This document shows, piece after piece, positions 48,722-56,611 of a DNA stretch of 64,000 nt. Position 1 is the stretch's first letter, and each line of letters starts with the position of its first letter. Source of the stretch: a virus; IMG/VR virus record IMGVR_UViG_3300042453_005404, positions 124,001-188,000 of that record; one strand, given 5' to 3'. The translations under genes and the position numbers were made by a program. The notes beneath the pieces were generated by a model that was not told the DNA's origin, searched no databases, and saw only the letters and a program-made list of their open reading frames with translations.

Positions 48722-48798
48722 TGGAGCCCATTGTCGGATTTGAACCAACGACATCAACTTTACAAAAGTTGCGCTCTAGCCAACTGAGCTAAACGGGC
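48722..48798 (-). tRNA. tRNA-Thr (TGT)
   Basis: Acceptor GCCCGTT/AATGGGC, D arm GCTC/GAGC, anticodon stem CAACT/AGTTG with loop TTTGTAA. CCA is encoded. Outside the main cluster, 15 kb away. Confidence 0.92.
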
Positions 48799-48888
48799 TT
48801 ATATCACTCAAAGGATTTTCACCTTTATCTTTCCTCTAACAAAGAGGGGCTTTGAAAGTTAAGCTAGAGTGATTATAATATCTATCTA

Positions 48889-49089
48889 CTAACGTTTCTG
48901 AACAAACTCGTAGAGGCTTTCAGCGGTACGCTTGATATCCTCAATCGTTGGGCATGGAAGCATAACTGGCGAACGATTCTCACGTTCTGCGCTAATACGC
49001 TCGATTTCCATTTCTGTGTGCCAACGCTCAAAAAGCATTTCCTTGCTTTCATTTAGCAAGGCATGACGAATCTCATAACCTGTTGACAT
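48889..49089 (-). CDS. Small conserved phage protein
   Basis: 66 residues; GYEIRHALLNESKEMLFERW (about 4-23) and MLPCPTIEDIKRTAESLYEFV. I recognise this two-helix pattern (GY-IR--LL, then PT-EDI---AE-LY-FV) from T4-like and marine phages as a conserved protein without known function. GGAGAAG ribosome site. Confidence 0.65.
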   Translation of the reverse strand: MSTGYEIRHALLNESKEMLFERWHTEMEIERISAERENRSPVMLPCPTIEDIKRTAESLYEFVQKR

Positions 49090-49136
49090 ATAACTTCTCC
49101 TGTGTGTATGTGTGTGAAATCACTCGACTATTCGAG

Positions 49137-49210
49137 TGGTGGACCGTGGCAGAGTCGAACTGCCGAAAACTGGATGCAAACCAGCTATTTTCCCACTAAA
49201 TTAACGGCCC
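49137..49210 (-). tRNA. tRNA-Ala (TGC)
   Basis: Acceptor GGGCCGT/ACGGTCC, anticodon stem CTGG/CCAG with loop TTTGCAT, T arm GGCAG-TTCGACT-CTGCC. CCA is encoded. The D arm is AT-rich (TTAATTTAGTGGGAAAATA). Confidence 0.88.
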
Positions 49211-49263
49211 GAACCGGGGAAGTGTTTTAAGCTTCCCCATTATGTATCATCTAAGTAGTATGA

Positions 49264-49551
49264 TCAGAATGATTCTACACGTTCTTGAATACGTTGTGTA
49301 ATCGATTCAACTGCATGATTAAGAGTTGCTTCATCGTTTAGGATGCGAACATCTCCCCAACCTTCCATTAGGTTACGATGCTCTGACGGAGTAAGAAGGG
49401 GACTGATCTCACGAAGCAGACCAACAGCCTCTACATCATTTGCATGTGTAAGATTTTCCCAACTTGAATGCCGAGCACGAACACAAAACTTACCAAGTGT
49501 TTCAAGAAGAAATCGATCTGACTCTGATAGACGAACTGTACGCTTTGCCAT
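49264..49551 (-). CDS. Small helical hypothetical protein
   Basis: 95 residues, all-helical pattern, basic start (MAKRTVRLSESDRFLLETL). It lies just downstream in sequence of the Ala tRNA. No motif known; a DNA-binding role would be guesswork. Confidence 0.55.
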   Translation of the reverse strand: MAKRTVRLSESDRFLLETLGKFCVRARHSSWENLTHANDVEAVGLLREISPLLTPSEHRNLMEGWGDVRILNDEATLNHAVESITQRIQERVESF

Positions 49552-49680
49552 GTGATATATTCTCTTTTGTTAACGTTGAAGATTCTGTAGCTCTTATTCG
49601 CTACATACATAGAATAGCATGGATATATTCTCAGCTAAAACTATTTATGAACGATCTAGTCAAAAAAGGAATCATACACA

Positions 49681-50220
49681 ATGCGTATTACTGTAAAACA
49701 ACTCAAACGTTTAATCAAAGAAGCTTTAAGAGAGTTACCACCAAAAATCGATCCAAGCACATACAAACCTAATAAATCAGAGCCGGTATGTGGATTGCTT
49801 GTGAATGGGGTATCTCGAAGCTCGTACACAACTCTAAAACAAGCAGAAGAAGTGGCAAAAGTTCTAATACAATCTGGTTACGATGTAGAGATTGTTGATT
49901 TTAAAGGACAGGGTACAGCGTCGGGTGGCTGGGAGGATTTTAGTGTTAGAGGAGCTGATGCGTACCTCACGAATCGAAGTGCAGAGGAGATAATGGAGAT
50001 CGTGGACGAGGAGGAGCGCATCGTCGGCCAGCCACGTCGTCGTGTACGAGCCGCCAGCACCCCCGCCCGCCCGCACCCCGACGACCTCGGTCCCTACCCC
50101 GGCGCTGGGCGGTACCGCAGCGCCGGGGAGATCTCCACGGGGTATATACCGGGGTACAACCCGCCGCCGCCGAGAAGGCAGATGGGTGTGAATGAAGGAC
50201 GATATCGCCGCAATAAATAA
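49681..50220 (+). CDS. Putative packaged protein with GC-rich basic tail
   Basis: 179 residues, MRITVKQLKRLIKEALRELP start (IKE-A). The first two thirds are ordinary AT-rich coding, with VCGLLVNGVSRSSYTTLKQA and GYDVEIVDFKG. From about 50000 to 50190 the DNA becomes strongly GC-rich (codons GCC, CGC, CCC, GAC), encoding QPRRRVRAASTPARPHPDD and a Pro/Arg tail. This segment has clearly different composition from the rest of the gene. Confidence 0.6.
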   Translation: MRITVKQLKRLIKEALRELPPKIDPSTYKPNKSEPVCGLLVNGVSRSSYTTLKQAEEVAKVLIQSGYDVEIVDFKGQGTASGGWEDFSVRGADAYLTNRSAEEIMEIVDEEERIVGQPRRRVRAASTPARPHPDDLGPYPGAGRYRSAGEISTGYIPGYNPPPPRRQMGVNEGRYRRNK

Positions 50221-50263
50221 AAAAAGATACTAGATATATATCAAGGATAGCAAGGAGCATACA

Positions 50264-50716
50264 ATGCGTATTACTGTAAAACAACTCAAACAACTTATTC
50301 GTGAAACTGTAGAAGATATCGATCCAATGGATTTAGAACGTCAAGCAGGAAATCTTCCATCAACAAAGGAAGATTTGTTTCAACTTTACAGCGATATGTA
50401 CAAAGAGATGTACGGCATTCGTCCACATTGGCTTAGAATGGATGAAGTGTCTGAAGATGAGCTGCGTGCGATGATCGAGCACTTAGAGCAACGTTACGAA
50501 AGAGAAATCGAAGCAAGAAAACGAGAAGCTGAAGAAGAAGAAAAATTCTATAAAAAACTTCGAATAGAACGTGAAAAAGCGGATAAGGAAAGAGCTGAAC
50601 TTGCTGCGATGGGTTATGAGGGCATGGAAGATCTAGAAAACCTCCCAAGCAGAAGTGGTATGGGTAGACGCCTTGCAGAGTCAATCAAAAAAGCTGTTCG
50701 TGATTCACTTAAATAA
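50264..50716 (+). CDS. Putative packaged coiled-coil protein
   Basis: 150 residues, MRITVKQLKQLIRETVEDID start (IRE-T); the first 20 residues and the ribosome region match the previous gene nearly base for base. Residues about 70-115 form a highly charged helix (EQRYEREIEARKREAEEEEK). End is basic (SIKKAVRDSLK). Ribosome site AAGGAG. No enzyme motif. Confidence 0.6.
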   Translation: MRITVKQLKQLIRETVEDIDPMDLERQAGNLPSTKEDLFQLYSDMYKEMYGIRPHWLRMDEVSEDELRAMIEHLEQRYEREIEARKREAEEEEKFYKKLRIEREKADKERAELAAMGYEGMEDLENLPSRSGMGRRLAESIKKAVRDSLK

Positions 50717-50727
50717 ATACCTTAAAA

Positions 50728-51795
50728 ATGAATCTGCACCTTCTTAGACTAATTTTCAAAGAAACCGTAGCTAGTATATTGGCTGAAGGAGGCTGGGATA
50801 CAACAGTCACACAGTCTACAGTCATTCGTCCATCTACAGTTAAACAAGCTCTTGTTGTAGCCAATAAACTTATCGATGGCTTCAATTCTTTTTTGGACGA
50901 AAAAGGAATACCACACGTTAGAATAGGAACACCTCTTGGTAGTTCCGCTTATCACGAAATAGATCCAGAAGACAAAATCTATGGAGATATTGATTTACAA
51001 CTTGTTGTGCCAGAACTTCCAGAACATGAAAAACTAACAATTAGTCAAATTCAAGGATACTGGGGTGATTTAATAAAAGAATATACTACCGAAGCAAATC
51101 TTAATTTTGTTCATGAAGATTCAGAATCTGGGCATCCGATTTTAAAAATCGGAGAAAATAAATGGGTTCAAGTAGACATGATTATTCATCAAGAGTCTGT
51201 AGAGCATTGGGGTAGATATCGTGCAACCCCAGAAAGAGGAGTTAAAGGATTGCTTATGGGCAATATGTTTTCTACTCTTGGTTCTTTGCTTGACATGAGT
51301 ATTCAACATTCGGGTGTTCAATATAAGCTTGGTATAAAGGATAAAACAAGAAAACCTTATTCAACAACACGCAGAGATTTTTCTATGGTAACTGTTACTA
51401 CAGACCCAGAAACTTTTGTTAAAGATATTTTTGATCATGAATATTCAATGATTACTGGCAAAGATCCAAGAAGAGCTAAAATCGATAAACTTCTTTCTCA
51501 ATATCAGGGTGTTAATGTTGACAACATTAAAGTTGAAACTTTAGTTAAGGCTGTAAAAGGTTTGGCTGCAAGCTTTGCTATGAACAATATGTACGGCAAA
51601 GGTTCTCTTGCCAAATACAGTTCACCAGAACAGTTTTTGTCTGAATTTATGCGGGTTTATGAAGGTAAAGCTGAGAAAGATATTAACTCAGCTAAGAGAG
51701 ACAAAGCAACAACTCCAGAAGCTATTGCCAGAGCAGCGAGTGACAGAGAAAAGGTTCGTTCGGGTCTTGAAATGGTTAAACAATTGTTTGGCTGA
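50728..51795 (+). CDS. Nucleotidyltransferase-fold putative packaged protein
   Basis: 355 residues, MNLHLLRLIFKETVASILAEGG start (LAE-G). IGTPLGSSAYHEIDP (67-81) and IYGDIDLQLVVP (84-95) give the G-S-x(n)-D-x-D site of polymerase-beta-type nucleotidyltransferases (D87, D89); VQVDMIIH may provide the third Asp. CCA-adding, OAS- and CD-NTase-like enzymes share this. The product made is unknown. No ATG-coupled partner. Confidence 0.65.
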   Translation: MNLHLLRLIFKETVASILAEGGWDTTVTQSTVIRPSTVKQALVVANKLIDGFNSFLDEKGIPHVRIGTPLGSSAYHEIDPEDKIYGDIDLQLVVPELPEHEKLTISQIQGYWGDLIKEYTTEANLNFVHEDSESGHPILKIGENKWVQVDMIIHQESVEHWGRYRATPERGVKGLLMGNMFSTLGSLLDMSIQHSGVQYKLGIKDKTRKPYSTTRRDFSMVTVTTDPETFVKDIFDHEYSMITGKDPRRAKIDKLLSQYQGVNVDNIKVETLVKAVKGLAASFAMNNMYGKGSLAKYSSPEQFLSEFMRVYEGKAEKDINSAKRDKATTPEAIARAASDREKVRSGLEMVKQLFG

Positions 51796-51810
51796 TCTAT
51801 TTATTGAAAG

Positions 51811-52017
51811 ATACACAGAGAATTTAAAATAGATGAATTAAAGGAATTGATTGTTGAAGCATTTAATGAGCTAATGGAAAAGAAAAAGCTCAAAGGCAAA
51901 CAAAAAAATCTTGATGTTGCACCACCCTTTGATGAACTCAACAAATATGATTTTCAAAAACTTCGTGCAATAAACAAATCTAAGACAAGCAAGAAAAAAC
52001 CAAAAAAAGAAGACTGA
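51811..52017 (+). CDS. Putative packaged small basic protein lacking an ATG start
   Basis: In-frame from TGA 51805-51807 to TGA 52015-52017. It reads IHREFKIDELKELIVEAFNE onward, i.e. the long-form shared peptide (IVE-A), but the codon where ATG is expected is ATA (51811). The rest is Lys-rich (ending KTSKKKPKKED). Either a rare start is used, the gene has been inactivated, or only the internal ATG in the NELMEKK stretch is used, which would delete the peptide. Confidence 0.4.
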   Translation: MHREFKIDELKELIVEAFNELMEKKKLKGKQKNLDVAPPFDELNKYDFQKLRAINKSKTSKKKPKKED

Positions 52018-52040
52018 AAGCTATCAACGTTGATGTAAAA

Positions 52041-52069
52041 AAACCCGTGGGTGATAAGCCCACGGGTTT
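52041..52069. terminator. Bidirectional terminator
   Basis: Perfect 11-bp stem AAACCCGTGGG (52041-52051) / CCCACGGGTTT (52059-52069) with a 7-base loop, flanked by A and T rich bases, between convergent genes. Confidence 0.85.
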
Positions 52070-52075
52070 CTCATT

Positions 52076-55000
52076 TCAGCAGTTCACACTACTTTCATTC
52101 CCGTTGTCATAAATTGTAATCATACTATTTGCCACCTCTTTTACTGCATCGATATGTGAGATGACAATCATACTTTTGAACCTAGTTTTGATACTTTGTA
52201 GTAACTCCAAAACTTTACCAACGTTATTTGCGTCAAGAACTCCCCAACCTTCATCGATGATAAAGATATCAGGCTTTGGAAGGCTTGAAAGGCTTATTAG
52301 AGCCACACGAATAGCTAGAGATGCAATCATCTTCTCCATGCCGCTAGCAAGCTCTATAACCCTTCTAGAGTCTTTATCTTCGATAAAGACATCCAGAGTA
52401 TTGCTTCCTACTTCTGTTTCTAGAAAGATACGGAAAGAAACAATACCAGCAAGAATGTTGTTTAGCTCGGCATTAATCTCTGGAAGTTTGTTCTTCAACA
52501 CATAAGCTGGGATACCGTTCTTGGAGAACGCTTGCACGATGGAATCATATACCTTTTGTTCTTCAATAATCTTTGCCGCTTCTTCTGCTTCTTTTGACAA
52601 TTGTTCAAGCTTGTTGGTATAACCTCCAAGTTTGACATAAAGCTGCTGAAGCTTGGTTTCCATGTCACGGATTGTGGTAGCAAGCACTCGTTCTTCTTCG
52701 ATACTTGAACCTAGATCTTCTTGCTTGTTTAGTTCCTCAACAAGAGCTACATGTTCTGTTTTAGCAGCTTCAAGTTCTTGCTGGAGAGAAGCTATGGTTT
52801 CAATACAACCTTTCATCAAGGTTTCGGAAAATGAAAGCTTTTGTTCGTTGCTTTCTAGTTCTTTCTCCCAGCGACGATATACTTTGATTTGCTCTTCAAT
52901 TTTTTCCTGTTGCAGAGCGTCAAAGTCTGCTTTCACAGTTTCATACGTTGCAAGAATATCTTCAACAAGCTTCTTTTGAGCTTCGTGGGTAGCCTTGTCT
53001 GCATGACTATCTTTAATGTAGTGACAAGTTGGGAAGCTATCACCACATGGTACCATATCAAGTTTCTTGATACTCTTTACTTGAACAGCTAGTTTTTGCT
53101 GTTCTTGTGATACTTCAACCTTAAGGTCGTTGTAGCTTTCACCGAGCTTCTTAAGCTTTCCAGCTTTCTCTTCAAGTTCCGCAAGCTGCATATTTGCTAG
53201 TTGCTGCTTGATTTCTTGTAGCTTTTCACGCAAGTTATTACAGCTGTCATTATGACCGTCAAGTTCTACTTGACGGTTTGCAAGCTTACCTTGAATGCGT
53301 TCGCACTTATTAGATGCTTCTGCAACCTTGCGACGAAGATCGGCTTGCTTGTCCGCACCATGACGTTGCAACCAACCACGAAGCTTTTCAAGCCTTTCTT
53401 TTTTGTTATCAACATCTTGTTTTGCTGCAAAGATATCTTGATTGCAAGAATCGATTGAAGCTTGGCATTCACTCTTTGCTTCGTTCCAGTTTACGTTACG
53501 GAACTTGCTACTAAGAGTGTTGAACTTTTGGAGTTCTTCATTTGCCATCTTGTAAAGCTTTTCAAAGATATCCAAGTCAAGGAATCGATTAAGGATAGCT
53601 TTGCGTTGTGTGGCACCCTCATCGATAAAGCGATTCATACCACCTTGATTTGAAAAGGCAGTAAGCAAGAAATCTTGTGATGTACCAATAAGCTTACGAA
53701 CAACTTTGTCGGTATCTGTTCTGGATTCACTGTTCTCGGAAACAAGTTCTACTTCTGTTCCATCACTTTCCAGACGAGACAAACAAAGCTTGGTTGCAGC
53801 CTTTTCATCATCATATCTACCACCACGCTTTGATGCCTTGGCAACAGAACGTTCAACAACATAATCGGTTCCAGATACGTTGATAGTTACTCTTGCGTAA
53901 CCTTCACGCTTATTCTTGTTGATGATATAAGAGCTCTTTACCGGTCCTCGGTCTGTTGTGTTGAATAGACCAAACATAAGAGAACCAACAATAGAACTCT
54001 TTCCTACCTTGTTTGGACCAAAGATACCTGTGATACCATTGAGATTAGAAAAATCAATGCGATTTCCTTCTCCGTAACGATATAGATTGGAAAACTCCAT
54101 GTCTTTAATAGACCACACAACATCTCTGGCAACATCATCTTCCAGTTGCCGCACCTTTTCCAGAGACTTCTGAACATATGCCTTTGCTTCATCTTTTTGC
54201 GTAGATGACAAAGCGATCTTGTAATCTTTCTCTACAAAGGAATCATAGAGCTCACAAAGTAGTTCTGGAGAGTTACGAAGGCTGGTGGCCTTTTGGTGCG
54301 TATCTTCGTCAGATCCACTCTCGCTAATGTTCTCGTTCTTCCCAGCCTTGAATACTACTTCACTGGCTTTGTGCTTGTTCTTTAGCTCGTCATACAGTTC
54401 TTTCATTTGAAGATGAAACACTGTTTGATCTGACACAATACGAACACGCTTATGCTGCAAGGTTTTACCTGCAACCTTGAGAGCTTCTGATACAGTAGAT
54501 GCTACATCACCTTTCCAATCCACTGTGATGAACTGGTAATCGTTTGCTACTTGATGAAAGGTTACATCCCAATCATCAGCAGAACGAATATCCCAAACGT
54601 GATAACCTTTAACAACATCTTCACCATAGTTCTGTTGAATAAGAGAACCGGGATAACCAATCCAAGGCTTCATTGGCAGGTCATCTTCGTCAATTTCAAT
54701 AATTTCATTTCCTTCGCACGTTCGCTCACTTAAAAATTGACTATGGTGAATATCTCCCAGAAGCGCAAAGTCAAAACGTTCAAACATAGAGATTTCAGCT
54801 TCTCCATGAGACATAACCCAATCCGAATCTGTTTTGCAGCCTCTTACAGAGCCGTGAAACATAGCAACGTTGATTAGGTCTTCGTCGGTTTGAACGTTAT
54901 TCCATCCAGCTTCATCAAAGCAAGACAACACGCATAGGTTGATGTTTGTGTTGGGAATAATCCAGTTGCCGCTTTTCTTGAACAAAACGATTCTTGGATT

Positions 55001-55312
55001 GTTGATAGCGGCAACAATAGGAGAAATGGTATCTTGACGATTATCGTTGGTTAGATTGCCGTCATGGTTTCCAAGAATAGAATACACAGGAGCAATAAGA
55101 GCAAGCTCGTTAAACATCCATGTGATTTTTTCAATCACTTCTGGTGTAATATTTTGAGTTTTAGTGTGAAAGATATCTCCCCCACAAAGAATATAGTCAG
55201 GCTTTACTTCTTCTCGCAGTTGACGAAAAAGTTCAGTAAAAACTTGTGTATATTCATCATGTCGAGTGATACCTCTCCAATGCACATCCGACACAAACGC
55301 TAACTTAGGCAT
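52076..55312 (-). CDS. Fused Mre11-Rad50 (SbcD-SbcC) protein
   Basis: 1078 residues. 1-260: Mre11-type phosphoesterase with FVSDVHW (6-12), GGDIFH (about 43-48), ILGNHD (about 77-82), MFHGSVRG and LLGDIHH. From about 400: Rad50-type ATPase with GPNKVGKSS (near 430), Q-loop, two long coiled-coil arms, and a hook region PCGDSFPTC (near 760) whose two Cys could bind zinc across a dimer. End: ELASGMEKMIASLAIR as ABC signature and IFIIDEGWGVLD (near 1015) as Walker B. Normally two proteins (T4 gp47 and gp46). Role in end processing and recombination-dependent replication. Confidence 0.93.
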   Translation of the reverse strand: MPKLAFVSDVHWRGITRHDEYTQVFTELFRQLREEVKPDYILCGGDIFHTKTQNITPEVIEKITWMFNELALIAPVYSILGNHDGNLTNDNRQDTISPIVAAINNPRIVLFKKSGNWIIPNTNINLCVLSCFDEAGWNNVQTDEDLINVAMFHGSVRGCKTDSDWVMSHGEAEISMFERFDFALLGDIHHSQFLSERTCEGNEIIEIDEDDLPMKPWIGYPGSLIQQNYGEDVVKGYHVWDIRSADDWDVTFHQVANDYQFITVDWKGDVASTVSEALKVAGKTLQHKRVRIVSDQTVFHLQMKELYDELKNKHKASEVVFKAGKNENISESGSDEDTHQKATSLRNSPELLCELYDSFVEKDYKIALSSTQKDEAKAYVQKSLEKVRQLEDDVARDVVWSIKDMEFSNLYRYGEGNRIDFSNLNGITGIFGPNKVGKSSIVGSLMFGLFNTTDRGPVKSSYIINKNKREGYARVTINVSGTDYVVERSVAKASKRGGRYDDEKAATKLCLSRLESDGTEVELVSENSESRTDTDKVVRKLIGTSQDFLLTAFSNQGGMNRFIDEGATQRKAILNRFLDLDIFEKLYKMANEELQKFNTLSSKFRNVNWNEAKSECQASIDSCNQDIFAAKQDVDNKKERLEKLRGWLQRHGADKQADLRRKVAEASNKCERIQGKLANRQVELDGHNDSCNNLREKLQEIKQQLANMQLAELEEKAGKLKKLGESYNDLKVEVSQEQQKLAVQVKSIKKLDMVPCGDSFPTCHYIKDSHADKATHEAQKKLVEDILATYETVKADFDALQQEKIEEQIKVYRRWEKELESNEQKLSFSETLMKGCIETIASLQQELEAAKTEHVALVEELNKQEDLGSSIEEERVLATTIRDMETKLQQLYVKLGGYTNKLEQLSKEAEEAAKIIEEQKVYDSIVQAFSKNGIPAYVLKNKLPEINAELNNILAGIVSFRIFLETEVGSNTLDVFIEDKDSRRVIELASGMEKMIASLAIRVALISLSSLPKPDIFIIDEGWGVLDANNVGKVLELLQSIKTRFKSMIVISHIDAVKEVANSMITIYDNGNESSVNC

Positions 55313-55340
55313 AAGTTTATTTCTCCAGTTACAGTGTATA

Positions 55341-56300
55341 CTACTTGATAATGTTTCTCAAGTAATACATTTCATCGAACTCTACCGTGTTGGTTTCACG
55401 TAACTCTAAAAAACGATCTTTGGATATTTCACCGGGATCTTTTATTTCTTCCGGCAACTCCAAAATCCTTACATCAATATTGTAGTCATAAAGCAGCTTG
55501 GCTGTGTCTAGTGTTGCTCTCATGGCATCATTATCTAAACAAAGCAACACTGGCGTTGCGTGAGTGACAATAGCTTGAAACAAAGCACATTGTTTTGTTA
55601 GTTCTTTACCAAGCAAGCAAGTAGCATTATCGTTAACCTTAAACATATCGAATGGACCTTCAACGATTGTTAGTTCATCATCCCAATCGATATTGATTTC
55701 GTTAAACACAACAGTTTCTCTACGAAACCTTGGATTGAAATACTTTGGCTTGATAAAGCTTTTGTAAGTTCTTGCGGTAAAGAAGTTCAAGTTACCTTCT
55801 ATGTCATGAGAAGGAACAATAACACGATTCTTATATGATTTATCTAGTTCTGTTACACCAAACTTGAAATACCAAAAATCACGTTCTGTTAATCCACGTT
55901 GTTTAAGATACTTGATAGATTGACGAATATGTGCTGGAGGATCTTCGTTATCTAACCACTCAGCTAACAGTTGGAAACCTGTTGGTAGTTGAAGAACCTC
56001 TAGTTCCTTTTTAAATGCCTTTTCTTCGTCATCAAAGACAAGTGATGCACCATCGAACTGAGTAATAAACTCCTCGGCTTGTACGGGCTTATAACGCCTT
56101 AGAAGGCCATAAATGCTTCTTGCTTTGTAGCCACACTTCCAGCATTTAGTTAGAAAGTTATCTGTGCGAATAGCAAGTTTCTTTTTATCTGTGTCACCAC
56201 AAATAGGACAACAAACGTTTGCGTTGAGTCCAGCGTTGGTAAGTTTCGCTGGTCCAAAGCAGCGTTCTAGAAAATCGATAACCTGTCCTTGTGTGTGCAT
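55341..56300 (-). CDS. DnaG-type primase
   Basis: 319 residues. CPICGD and CWKCG (Cys 31, 34, 53, 56) form the N-terminal zinc ribbon, then the RNA-polymerase-like domain (KNRVIVPSHDIEGN), then TOPRIM: LTIVEGPFDMF (about 208-218) and LLCLDNDAM (about 250-258). There is no helicase domain at the end. It would lay down primers for the polymerase III alpha. Leaderless-type promoter 56307-56335; ends 29 bases upstream of the Mre11-Rad50 start. Confidence 0.9.
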   Translation of the reverse strand: MHTQGQVIDFLERCFGPAKLTNAGLNANVCCPICGDTDKKKLAIRTDNFLTKCWKCGYKARSIYGLLRRYKPVQAEEFITQFDGASLVFDDEEKAFKKELEVLQLPTGFQLLAEWLDNEDPPAHIRQSIKYLKQRGLTERDFWYFKFGVTELDKSYKNRVIVPSHDIEGNLNFFTARTYKSFIKPKYFNPRFRRETVVFNEINIDWDDELTIVEGPFDMFKVNDNATCLLGKELTKQCALFQAIVTHATPVLLCLDNDAMRATLDTAKLLYDYNIDVRILELPEEIKDPGEISKDRFLELRETNTVEFDEMYYLRNIIK

Positions 56301-56306
56301 GGTTGC

Positions 56307-56335
56307 AGGCTAAGAGATGTATAAGAAAAAGTCAA
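56307..56335 (-). promoter_or_regulatory. Leaderless-type promoter of the primase gene
   Basis: Minus strand: -35 TTGACT (56335-56330), 17-bp spacer, -10 TAGCCT (56312-56307), 6 bases (GCAACC), ATG at 56300. Confidence 0.7.
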
Positions 56336-56341
56336 GAGTTA

Positions 56342-56608
56342 TTACTTGATTCTCTTACAACCTTTACCTTGTTGTATGTGATATCTCATAGCTTCGTTAT
56401 GACTCATAGGAGAAACAGCAAGCAAAACCTTTTTGCTTTCAACTTCCATAATCAGTTGTTTTTTGTTGGTCTTAATCACAGGCCATATATCAACATAACC
56501 TGTGTATCCAGCTTCATAAACTTCAGATAACAGTTCTTCGGTAGCTTTTTGCAGTTGAAGCTTGAGCGTATACAAGGCTTTTTCGTGTTCGGTTATTGGT
56601 GGTAGCAT
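56342..56608 (-). CDS. Small hypothetical protein
   Basis: 88 residues from ATG 56608 (MLPPITEHEKALYTLKLQLQ), chosen because the longer frame from 56662 only translates the dispersed 24-base motif. First half helical; second half has a strand pattern (YTGYVDIWPVIK, KKVLLAVSPM). Unknown function. Confidence 0.5.
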   Translation of the reverse strand: MLPPITEHEKALYTLKLQLQKATEELLSEVYEAGYTGYVDIWPVIKTNKKQLIMEVESKKVLLAVSPMSHNEAMRYHIQQGKGCKRIK

Positions 56609-56611
56609 GGT

